Of a DNA stretch of 64,000 nt, positions 8,405 through 16,801 are shown piece after piece; positions within the stretch are counted from its first letter, which is position 1, and each line of letters opens with the position of its first letter. A program made the position numbers and the translations under genes. The notes under the pieces were generated by a model. That model was not told the origin of the DNA. It made no database searches and saw nothing but the letters and a program-made list of their open reading frames with translations. Source of the stretch: Bacillota bacterium (lineage in GTDB: Bacteria; Bacillota; Clostridia; Lachnospirales; Lachnospiraceae); NCBI GenBank assembly GCA_023390555.1, contig JAEWCQ010000017.1:1-64000 (forward strand). Reading direction: 5' to 3'.

Positions 8405-9021
8405 CAGGACTACTGCTTCAGAAATTTTTTTGTTTAAAACGGACGATCAGGCTTTATCTGTTATTTATGATTTTTTACATTGTACTTGGAATGCTAAATG
8501 GAAGCATGTCCTCGTTTGGGGCCTTTTTTGTCTTATTTGCCAGCTTTTTACCGATTAGTTCATTTGCGTTTGAAGAACGCAGCAAATGGGATCTGTATGC
8601 CAATACCATGCCGGTAACAAGACAGCAGATTGTCGGAAGCCATTATATTTTTATGGCAGTGACCGTCCTTTCGGCAGCGCTGCTGAATGCCGTGCTCATG
8701 CTGTTGGAAGTAGTGCTGCAGGGGGGCAATCTGCTGGAACTGCTGGAGCTGGATTATGGCATACTTCTGGTAGGACTGCTCTTTCAATTAATTGCGATTC
8801 CAATCATCATCAAGCTCGGCAGCACATCCGCACAGCTTGTAATGGTCGCAATCTATATGATTCCTTTTGCGGCGGTCATGATATTGCTGAAGCTGGAGGT
8901 AGAACTGCCGTCAGCTGCTTCCCTGAGGAGCATGATCCCATTCAGCCCTGTACTCCTGCTCCTTCTGGCAGTATTGTCCTATTACCTTTCACTTGATTTT
9001 TATCAGAAGAAGGATTTATAA
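8401..9021 (+). CDS. ABC-2 type membrane permease
   Basis: A 206-residue integral membrane protein with about six hydrophobic segments, the first near residues 15-35 and the last near 180-200, with charged loops between. It lacks EAA import motifs, which fits an ABC-2 exporter. The ATG overlaps the stop of the ATPase gene. With the GntR regulator it makes a three-gene unit that probably exports, or gives resistance to, an envelope-active compound. The substrate cannot be inferred. Confidence 0.85.
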   Translation: MTGLLLQKFFCLKRTIRLYLLFMIFYIVLGMLNGSMSSFGAFFVLFASFLPISSFAFEERSKWDLYANTMPVTRQQIVGSHYIFMAVTVLSAALLNAVLMLLEVVLQGGNLLELLELDYGILLVGLLFQLIAIPIIIKLGSTSAQLVMVAIYMIPFAAVMILLKLEVELPSAASLRSMIPFSPVLLLLLAVLSYYLSLDFYQKKDL

Positions 9022-9083
9022 AGAGAAGAAAACATGGTATCATGGAATCTGGACATAGTAGGAAGGAAAAAGGGAGTGTGCAT

Positions 9084-10871
9084 ATGGCTGGATTACAGGT
9101 AGAGCGTTTGCGGGAAGAGATGAGAAAACACGGTATCGATGCATATCTGATTGTATCAGATGATTTTCATGCATCGGAATACGTAGGGGATTATTTTAAA
9201 TGCAGGGAATATGTTTCGGGATTTGACGGTTCGGCCGGTACGCTTGTGATTACGGAGCAGGAGGCAGGACTGTGGACAGACGGAAGATATTTTCTGCAGG
9301 CAGAAAAGCAACTGGAGGGAAGCGGCATCGTGCTTTTTAAATCCGGTGAAAAAGATGTACCTACGATTTTACAATATCTGGAAAATACACTAAACGAGGG
9401 ACAGTGCCTTGGTTATGACGGAAGAACGGTAAGTGCCGCTTATGCCGGGAAGCTCAGGGAATGTCTGAATCAGAAACAGATTCAATGGAAGGAAAACATA
9501 GATCTGGTCGGGGCAATCTGGGAAAACCGCCCGGCGATGTCTGCGGAACCGGTCTGGCTGCTCGATGACCGTTTTGCGGGAAAATCCAGACGGGAAAAGC
9601 TGAGGGAACTTCGGGTCCGGATGAAAGAAGCGGGTGCGGACATCTGCCTGTTATCTTCTCTGGATGATATTGCATGGCTCTATAATATCCGGGGAAACGA
9701 CATTGCCTATAATCCCGTTGTGCTGTCTTATACGATGGTCTGGGCAGATCGTGCGGTCCTGTTTGTCAATCAAAAAGCTGTGCCACAGCCGGTGAGGGAG
9801 TCCCTGCAGCAGGATAACGTCGTCATAGAACCTTATCTGGAAGTATATACACAGCTTGAAAAACTGAATGAACACATACATATTCTGCTGGATGAGAATA
9901 CAACGAATGTCGCACTGCGGATGGCGATACCGGCAGAAGTGGCTGTATTGAATCAGAAAAATCCGACGACCGCAGCGAAAGCGGTGAAAAATTCGGTGGA
10001 AATGCAGCATGTGCGAAATGCACATGTCAGAGACGGAGTGGCGGTCACCAAGCTGATCTACTGGCTGAAAACACATTATGGGAAAGAGACGATAACGGAG
10101 CTGGATGTCTGTGAGAAGCTGGAGAAGTTCCGCAGACAGGGAGAAGGGTATCTGGGACAGAGCTTTGCGCCCATTTCTGCGGCCGGAGCACATGGTGCGA
10201 TTGTACATTATGAACCGACCGGGGATACCAGCATTCCGCTTGTGGATAACAGTTTTCTTCTGCTGGATACCGGTGGACAATATCTGGAGGGAACGACGGA
10301 TATCACAAGGACCATATCCTGCGGAAATCTGGATAACCAGCAGCGTCTGCACTATACGGCAGTCCTGCGGGGAAATCTGAATCTCGCGTCTGCCCATTTT
10401 AAATACGGCTGTACTGGAGCAAATTTTGATTATCTGGCAAGGGCACCGCTGTGGGAGTTGGGGCTGGATTACAACCATGGAACCGGGCACGGTGTCGGCT
10501 ACCTTTTAAATGTGCATGAAGGACCGAATGCATTCCGGTTGAAGGAAGCCGACGGTAAGACGGGAGTCGTATTTGAAGAGGGAATGATCACTTCGGATGA
10601 GCCGGGATTGTATCTGGAGGGAGCCTATGGAATCCGCCTGGAGAATCTGGTGCTCTGCAAGAAAGCGGAGAAGACAGCCTACGGGCAGTTTCTGGAGTTT
10701 GAAACGCTGACACTGGTACCGTTTGACCGCCAGTCTATTCTTGCAGATGAGATGACAGAGCGGGAAAGAGCTTTGTTAAACGGGTATCAACGGCGCGTAT
10801 ATGAAACGATCGGTCCGTTTCTGACCGGTGAAGAAGCAGACTGGCTGAAGGAAGAAACAGCAGAATTATAG
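9084..10871 (+). CDS. Xaa-Pro aminopeptidase, M24B family
   Basis: A 595-residue cytoplasmic metallopeptidase that removes N-terminal residues before proline. Two creatinase-type N-terminal domains precede the catalytic pita-bread domain. The five metal ligands are visible: Asp in LLLDTGG, Asp in TTDITRT, His in GTGHGVG, Glu in SDEPGLY and Glu in EFETLTL. The three-domain layout and length match the long PepP/XPNPEP1-type enzymes, not the 360-residue PepQ type. An upstream frame opens at 9042, but GGGAG at 9072-9076 supports ATG 9084. It may be read through from the ABC operon 62 bases upstream. Confidence 0.93.
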   Translation: MAGLQVERLREEMRKHGIDAYLIVSDDFHASEYVGDYFKCREYVSGFDGSAGTLVITEQEAGLWTDGRYFLQAEKQLEGSGIVLFKSGEKDVPTILQYLENTLNEGQCLGYDGRTVSAAYAGKLRECLNQKQIQWKENIDLVGAIWENRPAMSAEPVWLLDDRFAGKSRREKLRELRVRMKEAGADICLLSSLDDIAWLYNIRGNDIAYNPVVLSYTMVWADRAVLFVNQKAVPQPVRESLQQDNVVIEPYLEVYTQLEKLNEHIHILLDENTTNVALRMAIPAEVAVLNQKNPTTAAKAVKNSVEMQHVRNAHVRDGVAVTKLIYWLKTHYGKETITELDVCEKLEKFRRQGEGYLGQSFAPISAAGAHGAIVHYEPTGDTSIPLVDNSFLLLDTGGQYLEGTTDITRTISCGNLDNQQRLHYTAVLRGNLNLASAHFKYGCTGANFDYLARAPLWELGLDYNHGTGHGVGYLLNVHEGPNAFRLKEADGKTGVVFEEGMITSDEPGLYLEGAYGIRLENLVLCKKAEKTAYGQFLEFETLTLVPFDRQSILADEMTERERALLNGYQRRVYETIGPFLTGEEADWLKEETAEL

Positions 10872-10899
10872 AGAACAGCAGAAGGATAGGAAAATGGAA

Positions 10900-10946
10900 A
10901 AGAACCCTGTGGGATGCGTAGAACTTGTGCATCCGACAGGGTTCTT
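10900..10946 (-). terminator. Terminator for the debranching-enzyme gene
   Basis: An 18-base stem (10900-10917 with 10929-10946) with one mismatch. On the minus strand it is followed by a T-rich tract and lies 9 bases past the stop at 10955. On the plus strand the T-run is weak, so it mainly serves the minus gene but may also slow polymerase leaving the aminopeptidase gene. Confidence 0.8.
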
Positions 10947-10954
10947 CTGGCATA

Positions 10955-12955
10955 TTACAGATATGGCAGAATATCTTCGGTGTAGGCTCTCAAAACTTCA
11001 CCGACACTCCAGGCCTGCCCATAGCAGCCACGTGAAGTGTGAGGGGCATCTCCGTCAAAAATTTCTGCGATGGAACCGATGCAGCCGTCCGAAAGATGTT
11101 GTTCGACCGGCTTGAACAGGGACTGCGCCTTTTGGATACTTTCCTTTGATGTTCCGTATACATGGACATAGGCAGTGATAAATCCGCCCAGCAGAAAGCC
11201 CCATGCGGTACCCTGATGATAGGCCTCATCACGCTTTTGGAGACAGCCGCTGTAGATACCGTGGTATTGTGGATCTTCCGCTGCGATCGAACGGAGTCCG
11301 CATCCGATATACAGTTTTTCATAGACCGTATCTACAACTGCTTTTTCCCGTTCCGTATCCAGCATGCGGTATGGGAGAGAAACAGCATAAATCTGATTCG
11401 GGCGAAGGGAAGCGTCCCCGGTATCACCGTCCACGACATCATAGAGATAGCCGCCCTTTTCATACCAGAATTTCCGGTTGAAGGAAGTCTTTACGTTTTC
11501 GGCCAGTTCCTCATATTCGGCAGGATCTTCACCAAAATGTCTGGAAAGCTCTCCCATGACTCTTAACGCATTATACCAGAGTGCATTGATTTCGACCGGC
11601 TTGCCGTGGCGCGGAGTTGCGACCCAGTCACCTACGCGTACATCCATCCAGGTAACCTGATCCAGTCCGCTGCCGGCGTGAATCAGAAAATCTTCCTCCA
11701 TATAAATCGAGAAGTCTGTACCGTTCCGGTAAGCAGAGATGATTTCCTTCAGCTTTGGATAGATGGTCTTTCGGACAAATCCATAGTCGAAATCTCCGCC
11801 GGTGTATTTCAGATACTGGTCAACCGCATAAAAATACCAGAGCGATGCATCTACCGTATTGTACAGCGGATCTGTTCCCTCATCCGGAAACATATTCGGG
11901 ACCATGCCATGTTTCACATACTGTGCGAATGTGGTCAGAATCTCCTTTGCCATGTCGAAGCGTTTCGTGGCAAGTGTCAGACCCGTCAGGGCAATCATCG
12001 TATCTCGTCCCCAGTCTGTAAACCATGGCAGACCTGCCAGTACGGTCATCAGCCCGGTGGACTGGCGGTATGCCAGAAACTGGTCGGCAGCAAGCACCAG
12101 AGAGGCGGTGAAATCGTCGGAATACTCCGCTTTTTCTTCCAGTGCATGAAGTCTTGCATATTCCTGCTTTACTGTGGAGAAGGCATCTTTGCACCAGTCT
12201 GTTTCAATGGTACCGATGACAGAAAGCTTTTTGTGGCATCCGGCAGGTAGAGATACCTGAATCTGATAAGGTGTATAATTGTTATCAATACAGTCGGCTT
12301 CCACGTTCCTTTCGGTCTGAAGCTGCATGGAAATTTCAAAATCAGATTCACTCGCGGTAATTTCTCCTTCGCTCAGGTAGAGACGGATTGAAACATCCGG
12401 ATTTGCATCCGGACAAAGTGAGATCGTATCAGCAGAGGCAGAGGTCTGAAAGCGCAGCTGTTCGGTTGTGGAACCGTCACTGTGCACCCGGTAATTAAAG
12501 AGCGGGGTCAGGGTCAAATGGGCATCGGCTCCGTTATTTTGTATTTCATAGGCAATGGCAATCGTATTTTTGCCATGTTCGAATGCAAGTGTCTTTTTCA
12601 GGGCAATATCACCGGCCTGATAAGAAAAATGTACAAGTCCGTCATAGGCAAACGAAGTCAGGTATTGCTGCCCCTGTGTGTACTGTGTCTGCCCGTCCAA
12701 ATCTTCCCATTGTCTGGTTGTCAGGTCATAGACTTCGCCTTCCCGGGAAAGACATTCGTTGATCTTGGAGAACACGAGATAACGTTCTACCGGCGGATGC
12801 AGGCTTGCAATCAGATAGCCGTGGTGCTTTCTGGCGTGAGCGCCGATGATGGAACTTCCGGCATATCCGCCGATGCCGTTTGTCAATACCCATTCCCGTT
12901 TGACTGCTTCCGGAAAGGAAGCATAGGTTTCTTTATTGAAAAGATATGTTTTCAT
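10955..12955 (-). CDS. Glycogen debranching enzyme, amylo-alpha-1,6-glucosidase (GH133 type)
   Basis: A 666-residue cytoplasmic enzyme that hydrolyses alpha-1,6 branch points of glycogen or limit dextrins. The N-terminal 270 residues are the beta-sandwich domain seen in archaeal/bacterial debranching enzymes (NGIGGYAGSS, HHGYLIA). The rest is an (alpha/alpha)6 barrel with LPWFTDWGRDTMI, the acidic WMDVRVGDW, and TPRHGKPVEINALWYNAL, all typical of this family. There is no signal peptide. GGGAGG sits just upstream of the ATG at 12955. The gene is monocistronic. An imperfect cre-like palindrome (GAAAATGTTTTC, 12973-12984) lies in the leader and could tie it to catabolite control, with low certainty. 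Confidence 0.93.
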   Translation of the reverse strand: MKTYLFNKETYASFPEAVKREWVLTNGIGGYAGSSIIGAHARKHHGYLIASLHPPVERYLVFSKINECLSREGEVYDLTTRQWEDLDGQTQYTQGQQYLTSFAYDGLVHFSYQAGDIALKKTLAFEHGKNTIAIAYEIQNNGADAHLTLTPLFNYRVHSDGSTTEQLRFQTSASADTISLCPDANPDVSIRLYLSEGEITASESDFEISMQLQTERNVEADCIDNNYTPYQIQVSLPAGCHKKLSVIGTIETDWCKDAFSTVKQEYARLHALEEKAEYSDDFTASLVLAADQFLAYRQSTGLMTVLAGLPWFTDWGRDTMIALTGLTLATKRFDMAKEILTTFAQYVKHGMVPNMFPDEGTDPLYNTVDASLWYFYAVDQYLKYTGGDFDYGFVRKTIYPKLKEIISAYRNGTDFSIYMEEDFLIHAGSGLDQVTWMDVRVGDWVATPRHGKPVEINALWYNALRVMGELSRHFGEDPAEYEELAENVKTSFNRKFWYEKGGYLYDVVDGDTGDASLRPNQIYAVSLPYRMLDTEREKAVVDTVYEKLYIGCGLRSIAAEDPQYHGIYSGCLQKRDEAYHQGTAWGFLLGGFITAYVHVYGTSKESIQKAQSLFKPVEQHLSDGCIGSIAEIFDGDAPHTSRGCYGQAWSVGEVLRAYTEDILPYL

Positions 12956-13158
12956 GTTGACCTCCCTGTAAGGAAAATGTTTTCGTAAATTTTCGGACAG
13001 TTTTATTGTAACGGATAAACGGTAAAAAATCTACTCTCTTATCAAAAACAATACAACAGGTTTACAAAAATTTAATGACACTGGGACTAGCCGAAAGGGC
13101 TAAAAAGTAATATAATGGATGGTATAAATTTCATATGATACAGGGAAAGGATGAAAAA

Positions 13159-13662
13159 ATGAGTATATTTGAAAATACCGTATTGGTAGATAAGAAGTCT
13201 TCTATCGGAAATAAGATCGGCAGATGGATTTGTATCATACTGATTGTATTCTGTTTGTATGTGTCTTTCTTTCTGCTTCCGGGAGTTCTTCTGGTTCCGG
13301 CCATTCTGATCGGAATCGTATGGTATCTGCTGTACGTTAATTCGCAGATCGAATATGAATATACCTATATTGAGGGGCGTCTGTCGATTGCAAGAATCAA
13401 GGCGAAGCGAAGAAGAAAGGAACTTGCCCGTATCGAGATGGAGGAAGTGCTTTTGATCGCACCGACCTCTTCTCATGAACTGGACAGTTATTTCCACAAC
13501 AGGCAGGTGATTCGCAAAATGTGTGCATCCGGTCTGGCCGGTGCCCATACTTACCAGATTGTGTACAAATCAGGAAACGGGATCAGCATGATTGAATTCG
13601 AACCGGATCAGAATATGCTGGAGATGATTCAGGGAAGGAATCCTCGTAAAGTGCTGATTTAG
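13159..13662 (+). CDS. Small membrane protein with PH-like C-terminus (DUF6106 type)
   Basis: A 167-residue protein with two adjacent hydrophobic helices (about residues 20-60), a short gap, and then a basic, beta-rich C-terminal region that resembles a bacterial PH-like domain. GGAAAGGA at 13144-13151 points to ATG 13159 rather than the in-frame ATG at 13135. A TATAAT at 13111-13116 is a likely -10. I think it belongs to DUF6106, found across Lachnospiraceae, function unknown. Its 3' end overlaps the converging glycosyltransferase gene by four bases. Confidence 0.75.
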   Translation: MSIFENTVLVDKKSSIGNKIGRWICIILIVFCLYVSFFLLPGVLLVPAILIGIVWYLLYVNSQIEYEYTYIEGRLSIARIKAKRRRKELARIEMEEVLLIAPTSSHELDSYFHNRQVIRKMCASGLAGAHTYQIVYKSGNGISMIEFEPDQNMLEMIQGRNPRKVLI

Positions 13663-14828
13663 CAGGAAGTAATTCCATGAATCAATGGCAGCAGCTCCTC
13701 CATTCGGTTTTCCCATGTGTGAGAACGGCTGGCAGACAGGTAACCGTTGTCTGCAATTTGTCCGGCAAGGCTGTCATTGTGCAGCAGAAGTTCCGCAGAC
13801 TCCAGCAGAGAATCGACATTGTCTATCGAATAGAAGACAATGTCTTTTTTGTCTGTAAAATGTTCCCGCAGATAGAGGCTGGAATCCGTCAGGCTCACGC
13901 TGCTGTTGAGCATCGAAGCCAGCACGCGGTCATGGGAACCGGATTTAAACAGAGGCATGACATTTAATACGACTTTCGCATGTGACATAAGCGCGAACGA
14001 CTGTTCATAAGGAATGCCGGTATGCAGGGTCAGGGAAGACCGGTTTTTGCATGGCAGCTGATCCCAGTTCCCGCCGTAAATGGTCAGCGGATAACCGTTT
14101 TCAGCCAGTGCTGTGACCATCTGTTCTCGCTGGTAGGAACGGATATAGGTATCGGCCAGAAAGTAGGCCTGCATATGCAGGGCGAAATTCTGCTCGATCA
14201 GACTGTCCGTTTCTTTGGCAAGCTGCTTTACCGCATCTTCCATTGGGAGAGAAGAATCCCCAAGCATGATGTCGATCAGTTTTTTGATATCTCGGCCGAT
14301 GAAAGGAGGGCAGACCTCAATCGCCGACCACACGTCGGCAGTACAGGTATACGTTCCGGAGAACAGCAGCGGAATCTCACGATCGGCAAACGGAACCGCA
14401 GGCGGGTGCGTCTCTCCGGTCATCGGGAAGACACGGACGTCCCGGATGTGCGGATAGTTCTCGCGAATATAGTTTCGGTGATTTTCATCCATACAGCATA
14501 CATAGAAGTTGTCAATCTGCTGTTTGAGCATGTCGTGATGATACAGTGGGTGATCGAGGATAAAATCCAGAAAAGGAGCGTTCATCCGGGACAGAAAATG
14601 AGAATCATCTTCCAGAAAGACCTTTGGCAGGTCGGAATTAAATTCCAGAATAAGGTCGAAGTGCTGACCGATAAACTGCTCAATATCTTCGAGCTGACCG
14701 TCGCGCCCTGCCTGAAAGTAAGTCACATCATAACCGGCCTTTTCCAGACCGTGTCCGATCTGATTTTCAAAATAGGTGTAGGAGTTATAGCAGACGTTCT
14801 TTAATTGAAAGATCAGTATTTTCTTCAT
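13659..14828 (-). CDS. CgeB-like glycosyltransferase family protein
   Basis: A 389-residue soluble protein. The N-terminus (ILIFQL, YNSY.YFE, LEKAGYDVTYF) and the C-terminal half (IYGGNWDQ, HTGIPYEQSFALMSHAKVVLNVMP, GSHDRVLASM) fit the GT-B fold glycosyltransferases related to CgeB, with the C-terminal nucleotide-sugar binding domain near residues 250-380. CgeB-type proteins modify spore coats or cell-surface glycans. Which acceptor is used here is unknown. AAGGAGA precedes the ATG. It is divergent from the DUF6472 gene. Confidence 0.78.
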   Translation of the reverse strand: MKKILIFQLKNVCYNSYTYFENQIGHGLEKAGYDVTYFQAGRDGQLEDIEQFIGQHFDLILEFNSDLPKVFLEDDSHFLSRMNAPFLDFILDHPLYHHDMLKQQIDNFYVCCMDENHRNYIRENYPHIRDVRVFPMTGETHPPAVPFADREIPLLFSGTYTCTADVWSAIEVCPPFIGRDIKKLIDIMLGDSSLPMEDAVKQLAKETDSLIEQNFALHMQAYFLADTYIRSYQREQMVTALAENGYPLTIYGGNWDQLPCKNRSSLTLHTGIPYEQSFALMSHAKVVLNVMPLFKSGSHDRVLASMLNSSVSLTDSSLYLREHFTDKKDIVFYSIDNVDSLLESAELLLHNDSLAGQIADNGYLSASRSHTWENRMEELLPLIHGITSC

Positions 14829-14846
14829 GGAAATCTCCTTTGATTA

Positions 14847-14855
14847 TGCTATAAT
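14847..14855 (+). promoter_or_regulatory. Extended -10 promoter for the DUF6472 gene
   Basis: TG-C-TATAAT (TATAAT at 14850-14855) is an extended -10 element. No good -35 is present. A small inverted repeat (ACCGG..CCGGT, about 14868-14883) follows in the leader. Confidence 0.55.
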
Positions 14856-14913
14856 GTAAAAAAGAAAACCGGGACAAACCGGTAGGTAAGTATGTGATAA
14901 GAGAGGAACCGCT

Positions 14914-15093
14914 ATGGCAGCCAGCAATTGTGATACATGTGTATATTATACTTATGACGAGGACTACGAATGTTATATCTGTGAGATGGATCTTGATGAA
15001 GATGATATGGTGCGTTTTTTAAGCGCATCGTTTGATAATTGTCCGTATTATCGTCTGGATGATGAATACAAGGTTGTCCGCCATCAGATGTGA
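14914..15093 (+). CDS. Cys-rich small protein, DUF6472 type
   Basis: A 59-codon gene. The product has CDTC at residues 6-9, CYIC at 20-23 and a fifth Cys at 43 in DNCPYY, so it probably binds zinc or another metal. The rest is very acidic (DEDYE, DLDEDD). GAGAGGAA lies 6 bases before the ATG and a TGn-TATAAT promoter lies 60 bases upstream. The pattern matches the small Lachnospiraceae family I know as DUF6472, of unknown function. Its last 10 bases overlap the converging gene. Confidence 0.75.
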   Translation: MAASNCDTCVYYTYDEDYECYICEMDLDEDDMVRFLSASFDNCPYYRLDDEYKVVRHQM

Positions 15094-15392
15094 CAGGTCC
15101 GGTATACATCCTCTTTTTCTGCATATTTTTGATTCAGCCAGCTGCAGGCAGCCGTAATTCCGTCATCGGAAAATGCAAAGAGCTCGGATTCTTTCTTTTC
15201 CTGCGGCGTTGCATCGAAGCTGTATGGCCCGGGCCATATGGTGGCTTTTAAGACGGTCTTTTGCTCTGCACCATCGTCGGTCTGTTGTTCCACGGATGCT
15301 TTTCCGATCTTATAATGCATGCCTTTATAGCTGCCGGTGAAATCAGTTTTTTTATAAAATGGAATATGGTAAAGAGCCGTTCGTTCAATCAT
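15084..15392 (-). CDS. Conserved hypothetical protein
   Basis: A 102-residue soluble protein I do not recognise. It is mixed alpha/beta by eye, with an aromatic-rich N-terminal half (YHIPFYKKTDFTGS, IWPGPYSFD) and a helical C-terminus. The frame opens at 15428, but GGAGG fits the ATG at 15392. It converges on and overlaps the DUF6472 gene. No motif suggests an activity. Confidence 0.65.
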   Translation of the reverse strand: MIERTALYHIPFYKKTDFTGSYKGMHYKIGKASVEQQTDDGAEQKTVLKATIWPGPYSFDATPQEKKESELFAFSDDGITAACSWLNQKYAEKEDVYRTCHI

Positions 15393-15464
15393 AGTCAGAC
15401 CTCCGCTTTCTATCAAATAAGTTAGCACAGGTAGGAATTGTTTGCAAGCGTTGCGGAAAATCTA

Positions 15465-15579
15465 TTGCTATTCGGGGATTGGAATGATAGAATAAATTTT
15501 GTTCTTCAAAAGGGATGGAAGCATCCTTTCGATAAATCTTAACGTAGGAAAAGAATTATAGTGATATAATTCTTTTTTT
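15465..15579 (+). promoter_or_regulatory. murI promoter and leader ending in a terminator (possible attenuator)
   Basis: TTGCTA (15465-15470), a 17-base spacer and TAGAAT (15488-15493) form a promoter. The RNA would start near 15500, form a bulged hairpin at about 15509-15529, and then meet a perfect 12-base stem (15549-15560 with 15565-15576) followed by T residues. That terminator lies 20 bases before the murI start, with no gene in front of it. It is either an attenuator or the end of a short non-coding RNA. Confidence 0.55.
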
Positions 15580-15598
15580 GAGGAAAGCAGGTAATAAT

Positions 15599-16381
15599 AT
15601 GGAAGATGCCAGACGGCCAATCGCCGTTTTTGATTCAGGTGTTGGCGGAATCAGTGTATTGCGCGCGCTGGTAGATCTGATGCCAAATGAAAATTATATC
15701 TATTACGGAGATTCTTTACGTGCACCCTATGGCTCCAAATCACTTGAGGAAGTCCGCAGTCTGACAGAGATGCATGTGACACATCTGCTGGAAGAGGGCG
15801 CCAAGGCGGTCGTTGTGGCGTGCAATACGGCAACGAGTGCCGATATATCCATTCTGCGTGAACGTTATCCGCAGATTCCAATGATTGGAATTGAGCCGGC
15901 AGTCAAACCTGCGGTGCGGTTCAAGGATCATCCGAATGTGTTGGTGCTTGGAACTTCAATGACGATCCAGCAGGAGAAGTTTCGGGTGCTTTTAAAGGAA
16001 TACGAGAAAGAAGCCGTTATTTTTCCTCTTCCCTGTCCTGGTCTTGTCGAATATATAGAGCGCGGAGAAGTGGATGGAAGTGAGCTTAGGGCATTTCTGA
16101 CAGAGCTGTTTTTGCCGTACCGGGACAGCGGCATCGACTCTGTGGTACTGGGATGTACCCATTATCCGTTTGTGGCGGATGCAATCCGTAAGATACTGGG
16201 CGACCGCGTCATGCTGTTTGAGGGAGGTCCGGGTACGGCACGTGAGACAAAGCGTCGGCTGCGGGAAAACAGACTGCTGAACCCGTCGGAAGAAGAGGGA
16301 GTCGTACGTTTTGAAAACAGTGAAAATACGCCAGAAAAAATGCGTCTCTGTCAGCTGCTTTTACATGCGGGAAGGTTTTAA
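15599..16381 (+). CDS. murI: Glutamate racemase
   Basis: A 260-residue enzyme that converts L-glutamate to D-glutamate for peptidoglycan. The two catalytic Cys are in ACNTAT (residue 75) and GCTHYP (residue 186). The N-terminal FDSGVGG and GDS..PYG motifs are typical. The frame opens at a TTG (15578), but the purine-rich AGGAAAGCAGG site favours ATG 15599. It is probably monocistronic and may be controlled by the terminator in its leader. Confidence 0.96.
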   Translation: MEDARRPIAVFDSGVGGISVLRALVDLMPNENYIYYGDSLRAPYGSKSLEEVRSLTEMHVTHLLEEGAKAVVVACNTATSADISILRERYPQIPMIGIEPAVKPAVRFKDHPNVLVLGTSMTIQQEKFRVLLKEYEKEAVIFPLPCPGLVEYIERGEVDGSELRAFLTELFLPYRDSGIDSVVLGCTHYPFVADAIRKILGDRVMLFEGGPGTARETKRRLRENRLLNPSEEEGVVRFENSENTPEKMRLCQLLLHAGRF

Positions 16382-16680
16382 AATCTAAAGAAAAACTAAA
16401 AAAAATCGAAACAAATATTTAGAAAGACTTTAGAATCCTTTTCGAAAATTGACACAGTTTAGACACAATTGATAGCTATACTAAATACATCAAATGAGTT
16501 AGCAATTTCCTTTTATATAGATAAAACATTTTCATAACTAAACTCCTCGAGAAGGCGGCCGAAAGGCTGCCTTTTCAAGTTCTGCAGAATGTAAATGAAT
16601 TCTGACTGTATTATTTTGTCAGATCTGGTAAACATATAGTAATAAAAACTATGTGTCGAGAAAATAAAAACAATATAATC
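16382..16680 (+). other. Non-coding gap after murI
   Basis: No ORF is supported here. A TTGACA at 16449-16454 is followed by poorly spaced -10 candidates (TATACT at 16477-16482, 22 bases away). A small palindrome CAGAAT..ATTCTG occurs near 16583-16602. The main structure is the hairpin listed at 16551-16577. Confidence 0.5.
16551..16577 (+). terminator. Hairpin with GAAA tetraloop (terminator-like)
   Basis: GAAGGCGGCC and GGCTGCCTTTTC pair around a GAAA loop, with one G-U pair, followed by a short T stretch. It lies 170 bases after murI. It could end the murI transcript or a small RNA starting near 16490. Confidence 0.6.
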
Positions 16681-16737
16681 TTGACAAAATTTCTAGATAG
16701 ATATATTCTGTTAATAGTTTGAAAGTCAAACTATTAA
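16681..16737 (+). promoter_or_regulatory. Promoter with FabT-like operator upstream of the FabK/NPD gene
   Basis: TTGACA (16681-16686), a 17-base spacer and TATTCT (16704-16709) form the promoter. Starting two bases after it is a perfect 12-base inverted repeat (16711-16722 and 16726-16737) with a 3-base centre. Its core, AGTTTGA..TCAAACT, is the palindrome type bound by the MarR-family fatty-acid regulator FabT in streptococci and lactococci. A repressor here would block the transcription start. Confidence 0.75.
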
Positions 16738-16801
16738 TAAGAGAACTGCCGGAAGCGGCAGAATTCAGAAAACAGAAAATAATAGCAGAGGTATCGAAAC
16801 G

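Noticed and set aside
12973..12984. Possible CcpA (cre) site GAAAATGTTTTC in the debranching-enzyme leader
   Set aside because: The centre is TG rather than CG and the ends do not match the consensus well. It is mentioned as a weak possibility only, not as a feature.
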